NCBI RefSeq assembly: GCF_003020125.1 | Contig: NZ_PYFW01000001.1 | Location: 62,001 to 126,000 of the forward strand | Length of the DNA: 64,000 nt | From: Bradyrhizobium sp. MOS003 | GTDB lineage: Bacteria > Pseudomonadota > Alphaproteobacteria > Rhizobiales > Xanthobacteraceae | Reading direction: 5' to 3' | In this document: one piece after another, positions 29,484-38,287 of the stretch | How positions within the stretch are numbered: the first letter of the stretch is position 1 | Layout: each line of letters starts with the position of its first letter | Notes under the pieces: generated by a model | Databases searched by the model: none | What the model saw: only the letters and a program-made list of their open reading frames with translations | What the model was told of the DNA's origin: nothing | Position numbers and translations under genes: made by a program

Positions 29484-30455
29484 TTGGGCTCCGTGTCCTA
29501 TCTTGACCGCTATGCTTTGCTACGATCGCGCGACAGCGAGTACGCGCGCGACCGCCTGTTCGCAGCGTATGGCGCCGATCGGTTCGAGACGCATGACCGC
29601 GAGTTCGGTATTCAGGCCAATCTTGCCCGCTTGAGTTCGATCGGCCTCGCCTTCTGCGCCTACGATGGTGCCGCGTCACTTTCCTTTCCGGAATCGCAGA
29701 TCCTCCGCCAGTTCTTCTCCATTCAGGGAGCCGCCCGCCTCAGGACCAAAGCACATAACCAGCCGATCGCGGCCTGGAGCCCGATGATCCGCGGCGACGC
29801 CAGGCTCGATCTCGACTTTGCGCCGGGCTACCGGCAACTGGTGCTGAGGATGGATGCCACCGCACTGGAGCGTCTGGCGAAGAGCCTGGTCGGCGACGAC
29901 AGCAGCACGAAGCTGCATTTCGTCGACGGCAACGCCGATCCGGCGATGATGGCGCATGTGCGCCAGGACGTCTTCAGATTTGCCGAGGAGCTGGAACGGT
30001 TCGGACAGGATTACGCGCCCATAGCCATCGCCGAGCTCGAGCGGGCGCTGATGGTGCGAATTCTTCTGGCAAATCCGCACAGCTTCTCGGATCGGCTTCA
30101 CCGCGCTCCGCCCCGCGCCAATCGGACCGTGGTCGATCTCGTGGAGTCCTATATCGCGGCGCATTGGGACGAGCCGCTCGATCTGGAAGAGATCGCCGAG
30201 ATCGCCAATGTGAGCGTGCGGACGGTTTTCCGCGAATTCTCCGATGCTGGACGGGGATCACCCGGCCAGTTCGCGCGGCGCATTCGGCTCGACCGCGCGG
30301 CGGAACTGTTGCGACGACCCGACGAGCAAACCAGCGTGCTGGCCGTGGCGTTCAAATGCGGCTTTCAGAACCTTGGCCGCTTCGCATCCGAATATCGTCG
30401 GACCGTGGGTGAGCTGCCATCCGAGACGTTGAAGAATGCGAGACGCAGGCAGTAA
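29484..30455 (+). CDS. AraC-family transcriptional regulator
   Basis: A 323-residue regulator. The N-terminal ligand domain (about 1-190) is of the AraC_binding_2 kind (FSIQGAARLRTKAHNQP). The C-terminal AraC/XylS DNA-binding domain (about 215-320) has two helix-turn-helix units: LDLEEIAEIANVSVRTVFREF and SVLAVAFKCGFQNLGRFASEYRR. TTG 29484 is taken as the start, with GAGGG 7 nt upstream; no ATG precedes the conserved region. Its target is unknown. It is divergent from the chemoreceptor and convergent with the CitE-like gene. Confidence 0.9.
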   Translation: MGSVSYLDRYALLRSRDSEYARDRLFAAYGADRFETHDREFGIQANLARLSSIGLAFCAYDGAASLSFPESQILRQFFSIQGAARLRTKAHNQPIAAWSPMIRGDARLDLDFAPGYRQLVLRMDATALERLAKSLVGDDSSTKLHFVDGNADPAMMAHVRQDVFRFAEELERFGQDYAPIAIAELERALMVRILLANPHSFSDRLHRAPPRANRTVVDLVESYIAAHWDEPLDLEEIAEIANVSVRTVFREFSDAGRGSPGQFARRIRLDRAAELLRRPDEQTSVLAVAFKCGFQNLGRFASEYRRTVGELPSETLKNARRRQ

Positions 30456-30536
30456 GGGACCCGCGCGCTCAACGACGGCGCCGCGCTGCGAATGAGCAAC
30501 GCGTCGTCTTGAATGGCGCGGCAGCTGAGTACGTCC

Positions 30537-31418
30537 TCAACCCTTCCCCATCGCTGCGATCGCGTCCGCGATCTCGATCGTGCGCCGCGCCATGTCGGCG
30601 TGCAGGCGCTCCACCATCGCGCCGTCCAACCGGATCGCGCCGCGCGAGACGTTCTCCGGCAGTTCGAACGCCGCGATGATTTTTCGCGCGCGCGCGATGT
30701 CCTCTTCGGGCGGGGTGAAGATCGCGTTGCAGGCGTCGATGTGCGAGGGGTGGATCAGCGTCTTGCCGTCGAAACCGAGATCGCGGCCTTGCGCGCATTC
30801 GGTGGCAAAACCGTCGGGATTGGCGATGTCGCTGTAGGGGCCGTCGAGGATTTCGAGGCCATGAGCGCGCGTCGCCAGGATGCAGTGGGTGATCATCGGA
30901 ATCATCGCGGCGCGGCCCGGCAGCATCCTGATGCGCGTCTCGCGCGAGATGTCGTTCGGACCGAACACGAAACCGGAAAGCCGCCGCGAGGGATCGCGCC
31001 CCGCCTCGGCCAGTTCCTCCGCATGCAGCACCGCGCGCGCGGTCTCGATCATGGCCCAGACCTTCACCGTCGGGGCTGCGCCAAGTTCGGTGAGACGAAA
31101 GCCTATCCTGTCGAGATCTTCGATGCTTGAAACTTTTGGAACCAGGATGCCGTCGGGCGAGGCCTTGGCGGCCATCGCGACGTCGTCGGCCCACCAGGGT
31201 GTGTCGAGGCCGTTGGTGCGGATCAGGATCTCGCGCTTGCCGAACCCCTTGGCCGCGATGGCAGCCGCGATCCCATCGCGCGCAGCGGCCTTGGCGTCGG
31301 GGGCGACGGAGTCTTCGAGATCAAGGATCAGGCCGTCGGCGGCAAGGTTGCGCGCCTTTTCCAGCGCGCGGGGATTGGAGCCGGGCATGAACAAATGGCT
31401 GCGGCGCGGACGGGTCAT
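30537..31418 (-). CDS. HpcH/HpaI-family CoA ester lyase (CitE-like)
   Basis: A 293-residue TIM-barrel lyase of the citrate lyase beta/malyl-CoA lyase family. Family motifs are SHLFMPGSNPRALEKA, LILDLEDSVAP (metal-binding acidic residues), VWAMIETARAVLHAEELA and FGPNDISRETR. Stand-alone CitE-like proteins cleave beta-hydroxyacyl-CoA esters such as malyl-CoA, methylmalyl-CoA or citramalyl-CoA; the substrate is not clear here. ATG 31418 was chosen because AAGGA lies 8 nt upstream and MTRPRRSHLF is the family start. It is divergent from the carbonic anhydrase gene. Confidence 0.88.
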   Translation of the reverse strand: MTRPRRSHLFMPGSNPRALEKARNLAADGLILDLEDSVAPDAKAAARDGIAAAIAAKGFGKREILIRTNGLDTPWWADDVAMAAKASPDGILVPKVSSIEDLDRIGFRLTELGAAPTVKVWAMIETARAVLHAEELAEAGRDPSRRLSGFVFGPNDISRETRIRMLPGRAAMIPMITHCILATRAHGLEILDGPYSDIANPDGFATECAQGRDLGFDGKTLIHPSHIDACNAIFTPPEEDIARARKIIAAFELPENVSRGAIRLDGAMVERLHADMARRTIEIADAIAAMGKG

Positions 31419-31530
31419 GCAAGCGTTCCTTCCGGTTTCCTCAAACGGGATCTCGACCGGAGCCGATAGCACCTGGCCTGCCTGTTCGAAAGGCTTGTTC
31501 GCCCCCGCGGTATATGATTAGGCATAGGCC

Positions 31531-32175
31531 ATGATGACATTCCCGAAGCATTTGCTGGAAGGCTATCAGGCCTTCGCCACCCAGCGGCTGCCGACCGAGC
31601 AGAGCCGCTACCGCGACCTGTCGGTGAAGGGGCAGTTTCCGGAAGTGATGGTGATCGGCTGCTGTGACAGCCGCGTCTCGCCCGAGGTGATCTTCGACGT
31701 CGGCCCGGGCGAATTGTTCGTGGTCCGCAACATCGCCAATCTGGTGCCGGTGTATCAGCCCGACGGCAACGCCCACGGCGTCTCGGCCGCGCTGGAATAT
31801 GCGGTGACGGTGCTGAAGGTGAAGCACATCGTGGTGCTCGGCCACGCCCAATGCGGCGGCATCCGCGCCTTCGTCGACAAGATCGAGCCGCTCACGCCCG
31901 GCGACTTCATCGGCAAATGGATGCAGATGTTCATCAAGCCAGGCGAAGTGGTCGAGCAGCGCGACCACGAGACCATGGCGCAATTCGTCGAACGGATCGA
32001 GAAGGCCGCGGTGTTCCGCAGCCTGGAAAACCTCATGACGTTCCCGTTCGTGCAGAAGGCGGTCGACAGCGGCCAGATGCAGACCCACGGCGCCTATTTC
32101 GGCGTCGCGGAGGGATCGCTGTTCGTGCTCGACAAGGCGAGCAAGGAATTCAAGAACGCGCGGAACGTGGTGTAG
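31531..32175 (+). CDS. Beta-class carbonic anhydrase
   Basis: A 214-residue beta-carbonic anhydrase, a zinc enzyme that interconverts CO2 and bicarbonate. Zinc ligands are Cys44 (GCCDSR), His105 and Cys108 (LGHAQCGG). The Asp46-Arg48 pair is the catalytic dyad. The length fits the cytosolic form. Bicarbonate supply supports carboxylases and, in rhizobia, slow growth at ambient CO2. It starts at ATG 31531, followed directly by a second ATG. A family-C repeat separates it from the convergent asd gene. Confidence 0.95.
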   Translation: MMTFPKHLLEGYQAFATQRLPTEQSRYRDLSVKGQFPEVMVIGCCDSRVSPEVIFDVGPGELFVVRNIANLVPVYQPDGNAHGVSAALEYAVTVLKVKHIVVLGHAQCGGIRAFVDKIEPLTPGDFIGKWMQMFIKPGEVVEQRDHETMAQFVERIEKAAVFRSLENLMTFPFVQKAVDSGQMQTHGAYFGVAEGSLFVLDKASKEFKNARNVV

Positions 32176-32199
32176 GCCTGCGTCGGCTCGGCTTGAAGT

Positions 32200-32290
32200 C
32201 GTAGGGGGCAAAGGCGCAACGCGCCGTGCCCACCATCTCTGCCGATCGAAAAACGCAGATGGTGGGCACGCTTCGCTGTGCCCACCCGAC
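32200..32290. repeat. Palindromic repeat, family C copy 1 (GTGCCCACCATCT type)
   Basis: GTAGGGGGCAAAGGCGC at the left, GCCGTGCCCACCATCT and its inverse AGATGGTGGGCACGC in the middle, and GTGCCCACCCGAC at the right. It matches copies at 35537-35630 and 38177-38271. It lies between convergent carbonic anhydrase and asd genes. Confidence 0.8.
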
Positions 32291-32310
32291 AAGATCTCGC
32301 TACGGCAGCG

Positions 32311-33345
32311 TCAGGCCGCCTTCTTCTTCGCGCTGATCAGTTTGCGGTTGATCAGCACTTCCGCGATCTGGATCGCGTTGAGGGCTGCGCCCTTGCGGAG
32401 GTTGTCCGACACGCACCACAGCACGAGGCCATTCTCCACCGTCGCGTCCTCGCGGATGCGGCTGATGTAGGTGGCGTCCTCGCCGGCCGCTTCGTACGGC
32501 GTGGCGTAGCCACCGGGCTCGTGCTTGTCGATGACGAGGCAGCCGGGCGACTTGCGCAGGATGTCGCGCGCTTCATCCGCGCTGATCGGATTCTCGAACT
32601 CGATGTTGACGGCTTCGGAGTGGCCAACAAACACCGGCACGCGCACGCAGGTGGCGGAGAGCTTGATCTTGGAATCAAGGATCTTCTTGGTCTCCGCCAT
32701 CATCTTCCACTCTTCCTTGGTGTAGCCGTCCTCCATGAAGACGTCGATCTGGGGGATGATGTTGAAGGCGATGCGCGCGGGAAACTTCTTATTGACGATC
32801 TCGCTGTTGGTGTAGACGGCCTTGGTCTGCGAGAACAGCTCGTCCATCGCGTCCTTGCCGGCGCCCGACACCGATTGATAGGTCGAGACCACCACACGCT
32901 TGATCGTCGCCTTGTCGTGCAGCGGCTTCAGCGCGACCACGAGCTGCGCGGTCGAGCAATTCGGGTTGGCGATGATGTTCTTCTTCTTGAAGCCGGCAGT
33001 CGCATCCGCGTTCACTTCGGGAACGATCAGCGGCACGTCCGGGTCCATGCGCCAGGCCGAGGAATTGTCGATCACGACAGCGCCGGCGGCGCCGATCTTC
33101 GGCGACCATTCCTTCGACACCTCGCCGCCGGCCGACATCAGGCAGATGTCGACGTCGGAGAAGTCGTAATGCTCGAGCGCCTTGCACTTCAGGGTGCGGT
33201 CGCCATAGGAGACCTCGACGCCGACGCTGCGGCGTGACGCCAAAGCCACGACCTCGTCCGCGGGGAATTTGCGCTCGTCGAGAATGTTGAGCATTTCCCG
33301 TCCGACATTGCCGGTCGCGCCGACGACTGCGACTTTGTAACCCAT
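32311..33345 (-). CDS. asd: Aspartate-semialdehyde dehydrogenase
   Basis: A 344-residue NADPH-dependent enzyme making aspartate semialdehyde for lysine/DAP, threonine and methionine. The Rossmann loop is GATGNVGREML at the N-terminus. The active-site nucleophile is Cys130 (ANPNCSTAQ), and the C-terminal domain has the VPVFVGHSEAVNIEF stretch with the catalytic His. It shares the DAP pathway with dapF at 12.6 kb. It is convergent with carbonic anhydrase and divergent from the next gene. Confidence 0.97.
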   Translation of the reverse strand: MGYKVAVVGATGNVGREMLNILDERKFPADEVVALASRRSVGVEVSYGDRTLKCKALEHYDFSDVDICLMSAGGEVSKEWSPKIGAAGAVVIDNSSAWRMDPDVPLIVPEVNADATAGFKKKNIIANPNCSTAQLVVALKPLHDKATIKRVVVSTYQSVSGAGKDAMDELFSQTKAVYTNSEIVNKKFPARIAFNIIPQIDVFMEDGYTKEEWKMMAETKKILDSKIKLSATCVRVPVFVGHSEAVNIEFENPISADEARDILRKSPGCLVIDKHEPGGYATPYEAAGEDATYISRIREDATVENGLVLWCVSDNLRKGAALNAIQIAEVLINRKLISAKKKAA

Positions 33346-33461
33346 CGTTCACTCTCCGATGAAATAGCCCGTTCCCGAAGCTGACGCTTAAACAGGAAGA
33401 GCAGCGCTTCTATGCGAGAACCAGCTGCAAGACAACGTTGGACCATGCCTTAGGGACGTGG

Positions 33462-34256
33462 ATGCACTCGCTCGAGGCCGGCACGGCCGCAATCCCCACC
33501 CGGACCAGTCTCTATCTGACGCTGGCGGCCTTCGCCGACGAGGTGGTCGGCACGCTGGCACGTCTGATTGCCTATGTGGGGACGCTCGCTCTGTTTGCCA
33601 TCCTCGCCCTCGCCGCGCTCGGCCAGCTGCCCGAACTGCGCGACGACGAGCCGGCGCTGCGGCCGGGCTGGAGCACGGCCGACCGCTCGCACCCGGCCTT
33701 CGCCCTGAGCCGGATCGATTCATCAGAAAAAACAGCCTCTTACACCATCCTTCGGCATCCCGAAGGCGGCCGCAAAGACGTCATGCGCTGGACGAGTGCG
33801 GCGGACCACCCGCTGGCCGAGCTCGAAATCTATCGGGAAGGGGGCGAATTCGACGTGACCCGTCCTGTCGCGATGGACCTCGCCGTCCAGATGGGCCTCG
33901 GGGCGCCCACCCCGCTCGAGCAGGCCGGCCTGATCGAGACGAAATTCGGCCCCGTCGCTCTGTTCCGGCCGATTGGCACGGACAAGGGGACGCCGGCCTG
34001 CCTCGGCTACCTCAAGCGCAACGAGGAGCCAGGCTTGCAGATCTCCGGCTTCTCCTGCCAGGGCGATACAATGCCCGCCCGGCGTGCGGCGATCGCCTGC
34101 ACGCTGAACCGGCTGACGCTGCTGACCTCAGGCAACGAGCCGAAGCTGGCGGAATTGTTCGCGCGTGCCGAGCTGAAGCGCCGTGCTTGCGACCCCGCGG
34201 GCTCGCCGGACTGGCTGCTGGGCGCGGCAAACGCGCAATTGCGCGGGGCGCTTTGA
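33462..34256 (+). CDS. Membrane-anchored hypothetical protein
   Basis: A 264-residue protein with one N-terminal transmembrane segment (about residues 36-55, YVGTLALFAILALAALG) and a large soluble, probably periplasmic, domain with three or four Cys (PACLGY, GFSCQG, IACTLNR, RRACDP) that could form disulfides. I do not recognise the family. ATG 33462 is preceded by AGGGA at 5 nt; an upstream TTG at 33438 would add eight residues. It is divergent from asd. It is well within normal GC and codon use. Confidence 0.75.
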   Translation: MHSLEAGTAAIPTRTSLYLTLAAFADEVVGTLARLIAYVGTLALFAILALAALGQLPELRDDEPALRPGWSTADRSHPAFALSRIDSSEKTASYTILRHPEGGRKDVMRWTSAADHPLAELEIYREGGEFDVTRPVAMDLAVQMGLGAPTPLEQAGLIETKFGPVALFRPIGTDKGTPACLGYLKRNEEPGLQISGFSCQGDTMPARRAAIACTLNRLTLLTSGNEPKLAELFARAELKRRACDPAGSPDWLLGAANAQLRGAL

Positions 34257-34426
34257 CTTACGTCAAGCTCCTGCATCAAGCTCAAGTGGCTGGTATTGAT
34301 GCAACTTTTGTCAGCGCGCACGATTATTCCAAGCCGGTGTGACCCAATAGACCTAGTTGCGCTCACCCCGGCCGGGCTAGTATGGGGATGAAATCGACTG
34401 GCGGCCTGCCGCCTGAAGGGGACGTG

Positions 34427-34804
34427 ATGAGCTCGAAATTCTCTGCCAAATTGGCGACCATGCTTGCAGCGGGCGCCGTGATTGCAACGTCCCTCGTGAC
34501 GCCCGCCTCGGCCGACAACAAGACCAAGCGCTATGACGAGCGTGGCCGGCACTATTACGGCCCGAGCGGCCCCAACGCCGTCTACCAGCAGGGCCGTACC
34601 CGCATCTATGTGAGCAAGCGTTCCTGGCTCGACGGCGGCACCGAGGTCAATCCGGGCGACCGCAAGTTCTCCGACTACGCCTTCCCGCCGGCCGTGGGCT
34701 ATCCGTCCTTCGCCCGCGAGAATCTCAATCGCCCGATCGACCGCCAGCCACTCTCGCCGCCGCAGGACGTCGGCGGCTATCCGCAGAATTTCCCGCTGTA
34801 CTGA
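34427..34804 (+). CDS. Small exported hypothetical protein
   Basis: A 125-residue secreted protein: signal peptide KLATMLAAGAVIATSLVTP with cleavage near ASADN, then a Tyr/Pro-rich mature part (RYDERGRHYYGPSGPNAVY, PPQDVGGYPQNFPLY). No domain recognised. ATG 34427 fits the signal peptide and is preceded by GGGGAC; an in-frame ATG at 34382 would give an abnormal leader. A strong terminator follows 22 bp after the stop. Confidence 0.78.
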   Translation: MSSKFSAKLATMLAAGAVIATSLVTPASADNKTKRYDERGRHYYGPSGPNAVYQQGRTRIYVSKRSWLDGGTEVNPGDRKFSDYAFPPAVGYPSFARENLNRPIDRQPLSPPQDVGGYPQNFPLY

Positions 34805-34825
34805 GCGGCGTTATCGACCGAATCA

Positions 34826-34862
34826 AAATGGCCGGGCTCGCGCCCGGCCATTTTTGTTTTTG
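34826..34862 (+). terminator. Rho-independent terminator
   Basis: AAATGGCCGGGC-TCGC-GCCCGGCCATTT is a 12-bp perfect stem followed by TTTGTTTTT. It ends the small exported protein transcript and may also work in the reverse direction for the acetyltransferase gene. Confidence 0.9.
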
Positions 34863-34877
34863 CGAGGTGCGTCCTTC

Positions 34878-35513
34878 TTATGCGTTGGCTGCCGGATCAT
34901 AGCGCCTGCAAAAGTCCTCAATCTCCTCGGAGCGAAAATCGCCCAGGCGCTCGAAGATGAGCTCGTCCGGCCAATCCCACCAGGCAATGCGGCGCAGGCT
35001 GTGGGCAACGGTATCGTCAAAGCGCTTGCGGATGGGGCGCGCGGGAACGCCGCCGACGATCGTGTAGGGCTCGACATCGCGGCTGACGACCGCGCCCGCC
35101 GCAATCACCGCGCCGTCGCCGACAGTCACGCCGGGCAGCAGGATGGCGGCGTGCCCGATCCAGACATCATTGCCGACGATGACGCGGTCGCCGCGACGGT
35201 CCGCGAAGAAGTCACGGTCGCGCGTCACGCCCGCCTCGTAATATTCCGGGCAATAGGTGAAGCGATGCTGCGACGGCCGGCCCATCGGATGATTGGGCGC
35301 ACCGATCCGCACCGAATTGGCGATGGCCGTGAACTTGCCGATTTGCGCGTCGGCGACCTCGCAATTCTCGCCGAGATAGGAGTAGTCGCCGAGCGAGGCA
35401 TATTCGATGCGGGTGTTGCCGAGAATTTCGCAGCGCCGCCCGATCTGCGCCTCGCGCTGGCGCACCGTGTCATGGATGATGGTTTCCGCGAGCTTGGGGC
35501 GGGGCGTGTCCAT
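34878..35513 (-). CDS. Hexapeptide-repeat acetyltransferase (phosphonate-associated type)
   Basis: A 211-residue left-handed beta-helix acyltransferase. The run from [25 protein letters not shown] to [55 protein letters not shown] shows the hexapeptide repeats (split over about 25-65 and 110-165). The [19 protein letters not shown] insertion matches the family often linked to phosphonate metabolism (TIGR03308, from memory). No phn genes are in this window, so the acceptor is uncertain. It is convergent with the small exported protein gene. Confidence 0.85.
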   Translation of the reverse strand: MDTPRPKLAETIIHDTVRQREAQIGRRCEILGNTRIEYASLGDYSYLGENCEVADAQIGKFTAIANSVRIGAPNHPMGRPSQHRFTYCPEYYEAGVTRDRDFFADRRGDRVIVGNDVWIGHAAILLPGVTVGDGAVIAAGAVVSRDVEPYTIVGGVPARPIRKRFDDTVAHSLRRIAWWDWPDELIFERLGDFRSEEIEDFCRRYDPAANA

Positions 35514-35536
35514 GATTTAGCTCCGGGAGCAGGTGC

Positions 35537-35630
35537 CGTAGGGTGGGCAAAGGCGCGAAGCGCCGTGCCCACCATCTCTGTTCAACAGTTAGGAAGTGGT
35601 GGGCACGCTTGCGCTTTGCCCACCCTACGA
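35537..35630. repeat. Palindromic repeat, family C copy 2
   Basis: CGTAGGGTGGGCAAAGGCGC at the left and GCTTTGCCCACCCTACG at the right are inverted copies; GCCGTGCCCACC and GGTGGGCACGC form the inner stem. It lies between the acetyltransferase gene and leuB, both on the minus strand. Confidence 0.85.
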
Positions 35631-35644
35631 AAGCCGTGCAAACC

Positions 35645-36757
35645 TCACGCGTGCAGCTTTTGCAATTCCTTCAGGATCGCTTCGCCCATCTGCGTGGTCG
35701 AGGCGGCCGTGGTGCCCTCCGACTTGATGTCGGCGGTGCGCAGGCCGCTGGCGAGCACCGCGGCGATCGCGGCATCGACCTTGTCGGCGAGCGCGCCCAT
35801 GTCGAAGGAATAGCGCAGCGCCATGCCAAAGGACGAGATCATCGCGATCGGATTGGCGAGGCCCTGGCCTGCGATATCAGGCGCCGAGCCGTGCACGGGC
35901 TCGTACAGCGCCTTGCGCTTCTTGGTCTTCACATCGACCTCGCCGAGCGAGGCCGACGGCAGCATGCCGAGCGACCCCGTCAGCATCGCGGCAATGTCGG
36001 ACAGCATGTCGCCGAACAGATTGTCGGTGACGATGACGTCGAACTGCTTCGGCGCCTTCACCAGCATCATGCCGCCGGAATCGGCGAGCTGATGCTCGAG
36101 CGTGACGTCAGGGTATTCGCGCTTGTGGACCGCCGTCATGACCTCGTTCCAGAGCACGCCCGACTTCATGACGTTGCGCTTTTCCATCGACGTCACCTTG
36201 TTCTTGCGCTTCCGCGCGAGTTCGAAGGCGACGCGGCCGATGCGCTCGATCTCATAGGTGTCGTAGACCTGGGTATCGATGGCCCGCTTCTGGCCGTTGC
36301 CGAGATCGGTGATGGTCTTGGGCTCGCCGAAATAGACGCCGCCGGTGAGCTCGCGCACGATCATGATGTCGAGGCCTTCGACGGCCTCACGCTTCAGGCT
36401 CGATGCATCGGCCAACGCCGGGTAGCACACGGCGGGACGCAGGTTGGCAAACAGAGCCAGATCCTTGCGCAGCCGCAGCAGGCCGGCTTCAGGGCGCACC
36501 TCGTAGGGCACCGCGTCCCACTTCGGACCGCCGACCGCGCCGAAGATGATGGCATCGGCGGCAAGCGCCTTGGCCATGTCGCCCTCGGAGATCGAGACCT
36601 TGTGAGCGTCATAGGCGGAGCCGCCGACGAGGCCGGTGTCGGTCTCGAATTTGGCGATCCCGGCCGAATTGAGCCAGTCGATCAGCCGCTTCACCTCGCC
36701 CATCACCTCGGGGCCGATACCGTCGCCGGGAAGCAGCAGCAGTTTCTGGGTCGCCAT
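35645..36757 (-). CDS. leuB: 3-isopropylmalate dehydrogenase
   Basis: A 370-residue NAD-dependent oxidative decarboxylase, the third step of leucine synthesis. Motifs: [15 protein letters not shown] at the N-terminus, the substrate-binding [13 protein letters not shown] and [13 protein letters not shown], and the metal/NAD region [29 protein letters not shown] and [18 protein letters not shown] (split). It is complete and starts at ATG 36757. The divergent gap to the MFS gene holds a family-D repeat. Confidence 0.98.
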   Translation of the reverse strand: MATQKLLLLPGDGIGPEVMGEVKRLIDWLNSAGIAKFETDTGLVGGSAYDAHKVSISEGDMAKALAADAIIFGAVGGPKWDAVPYEVRPEAGLLRLRKDLALFANLRPAVCYPALADASSLKREAVEGLDIMIVRELTGGVYFGEPKTITDLGNGQKRAIDTQVYDTYEIERIGRVAFELARKRKNKVTSMEKRNVMKSGVLWNEVMTAVHKREYPDVTLEHQLADSGGMMLVKAPKQFDVIVTDNLFGDMLSDIAAMLTGSLGMLPSASLGEVDVKTKKRKALYEPVHGSAPDIAGQGLANPIAMISSFGMALRYSFDMGALADKVDAAIAAVLASGLRTADIKSEGTTAASTTQMGEAILKELQKLHA

Positions 36758-36780
36758 GGTCGTGTCCTCAGTGTTTCCCT

Positions 36781-36856
36781 GTCATTGCCGGGCTTGACCC
36801 GGCAATCCATCGGTCTGCGACGATGATGGATGCCCGGGTCAAGCCCGGGCATGACG
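36781..36856. repeat. Palindromic repeat, family D copy 1 (GGGCTTGACCCGG type)
   Basis: GTCATTGCCGGGCTTGACCC and its inverse GGGTCAAGCCCGGGCATGAC flank CAATCCATC/GATGGATG. It is related to 47339-47408, 62631-62712 and 63969-64000. It is located 23 bp upstream of the leuB start in a divergent promoter region. Confidence 0.85.
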
Positions 36857-36978
36857 GGCAGGATGAATTTCGGCCGGATTGCTAGAGCGGCGTTGCGCGC
36901 TTGGCAAGACACCATTGCCGCGCCACGGCTGTGCAAGCCGGGCGGGGCCTGCCACAGTGGAGGCTGCCGGAGTATCCC

Positions 36979-38181
36979 TTGCACACCCCTGATCGCCCCC
37001 CGCCCGACGCACATCCTGCGCGGCTGATCCTGACCCTGTCGCTGGCGGCGACGGTGGGGCTTGGAATCGGCCGCTTTGCCTATGCCCTGGTGCTGCCGGA
37101 CATGCGGGAGGACCTCGGCTGGTCCTACTCGGCAGCCGGATTCATGAACACCATCAACGCCGTCGGCTATCTCGTCGGCGCGCTGGTGGCCTCGCGCCTG
37201 ATCCAGCGCGTCGGCTGGGCGGCCGCGATCCGCGGCGGAACGTTGGCCTGCGTCGCCGCACTCGCGACCTGCGCGCTGACGGGGAATTTCGTCGCGCTGA
37301 GCCTGGCGCGCCTCGTGCTGGGCCTCGGCGCCGCGGCCGGGTTCGTCGCCGGTAGCGCGCTCGCGGCAACCATCGCCCAGTCGCGCCCCGAGCGGGCCAA
37401 TTTCCTGCTCAGCCTGTTCTATGCCGGGCCCGGCATCGGCATTCTGTCCTCCGGGCTGATCGCCCCGTTCACGCTGCAATATTTCGGGCCGGGCTCATGG
37501 TGGATCGTCTGGTGGGCGCTGACGCTGCTGTCCATCGCGATGGCGATCCCGCTGTTCCTGATTCGCATCGATAGCAGCGTCCGCTTCTCCGAAGGCAGCC
37601 ACGCGTCGTTCGCAGTTTTCCCCGTGCTGATCTATCTCGCCGGCTACTTCCTGTTCGGCGCCGGCTACATCGCCTACATGACCTTCATGATCGCCTATGT
37701 GCGCGACGGCGGCGGCGGAGCCACAGCGCAGGCGGCGTTCTGGGGCCTGATCGGCCTGTCCGCTTTCGTCACGCCGTGGGCCTGGCGCGGCGTGCTGGCG
37801 CTCGATCGCGGCGGATTGCCCACCGCCATCATCCTCGGCACCAACGCACTGGGTGCGGCGCTGCCGATGCTCGGGCATTCGCCGGCGTGGCTCGCGGTCT
37901 CGGCGATCGTGTTCGGCGTCGCCTTCTTCGCCGTGGTCGGTTCGACCACCGCCTTCGTCCGCTTCAACTATCCACCGGCAATGTGGCCGACCGCAATCGC
38001 GGCAATGACGATCTCGTTCGGCGTCGGCCAGACGCTGGGGCCGATCGTGGTCGGCGCCATCACGGACGCGCTGGGTAGCTTGAGCTACGCGCTCAATGTA
38101 TCGGCGGCATTGCTGGCGCTGGGGGCGGTCGCGGCGTTGTGCCAGCGGAAGGTGGGGCCGGCCAAGCAATCGGTGCCGTAG
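36979..38181 (+). CDS. YbfB/YjiJ-family MFS transporter
   Basis: A 400-residue inner-membrane transporter with about 12 hydrophobic segments. The N-terminal region GLGIGRFAYALVLPDMREDLGWSYSAAGFMNTINAVGYLVG is diagnostic of the YbfB/YjiJ (MFS_4) family (spans residues about 22-62). The substrate is unknown. TTG 36979 was chosen because GGAG lies 7 nt upstream and the length then fits the family; the frame is open for 26 more codons. Its stop codon lies in the first bases of a family-C repeat. Confidence 0.88.
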   Translation: MHTPDRPPPDAHPARLILTLSLAATVGLGIGRFAYALVLPDMREDLGWSYSAAGFMNTINAVGYLVGALVASRLIQRVGWAAAIRGGTLACVAALATCALTGNFVALSLARLVLGLGAAAGFVAGSALAATIAQSRPERANFLLSLFYAGPGIGILSSGLIAPFTLQYFGPGSWWIVWWALTLLSIAMAIPLFLIRIDSSVRFSEGSHASFAVFPVLIYLAGYFLFGAGYIAYMTFMIAYVRDGGGGATAQAAFWGLIGLSAFVTPWAWRGVLALDRGGLPTAIILGTNALGAALPMLGHSPAWLAVSAIVFGVAFFAVVGSTTAFVRFNYPPAMWPTAIAAMTISFGVGQTLGPIVVGAITDALGSLSYALNVSAALLALGAVAALCQRKVGPAKQSVP

Positions 38182-38271
38182 GGTGGGACAAAGGCGAACT
38201 TGTGCCGTGCCCACCATCTCTCTCGAATCGCAACAAATGCGTGGGCGCGCTTCGCTTTGCCCACCCTACGA
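38177..38271. repeat. Palindromic repeat, family C copy 3
   Basis: CGTAGGGTGGGACAAAGGCG at the left supplies the TAG stop of the MFS gene. GCTTTGCCCACCCTACG is the inverted right end, and GCCGTGCCCACCATCT lies inside. It is located between convergent genes. Confidence 0.85.
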
Positions 38272-38287
38272 AACTACGGCAGCGGTC

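Noticed and set aside
36901..36978. N-terminal extension of the MFS transporter
   Set aside because: The added residues are hydrophilic and Arg-rich with no family similarity; TTG 36979 has a good ribosome binding site.
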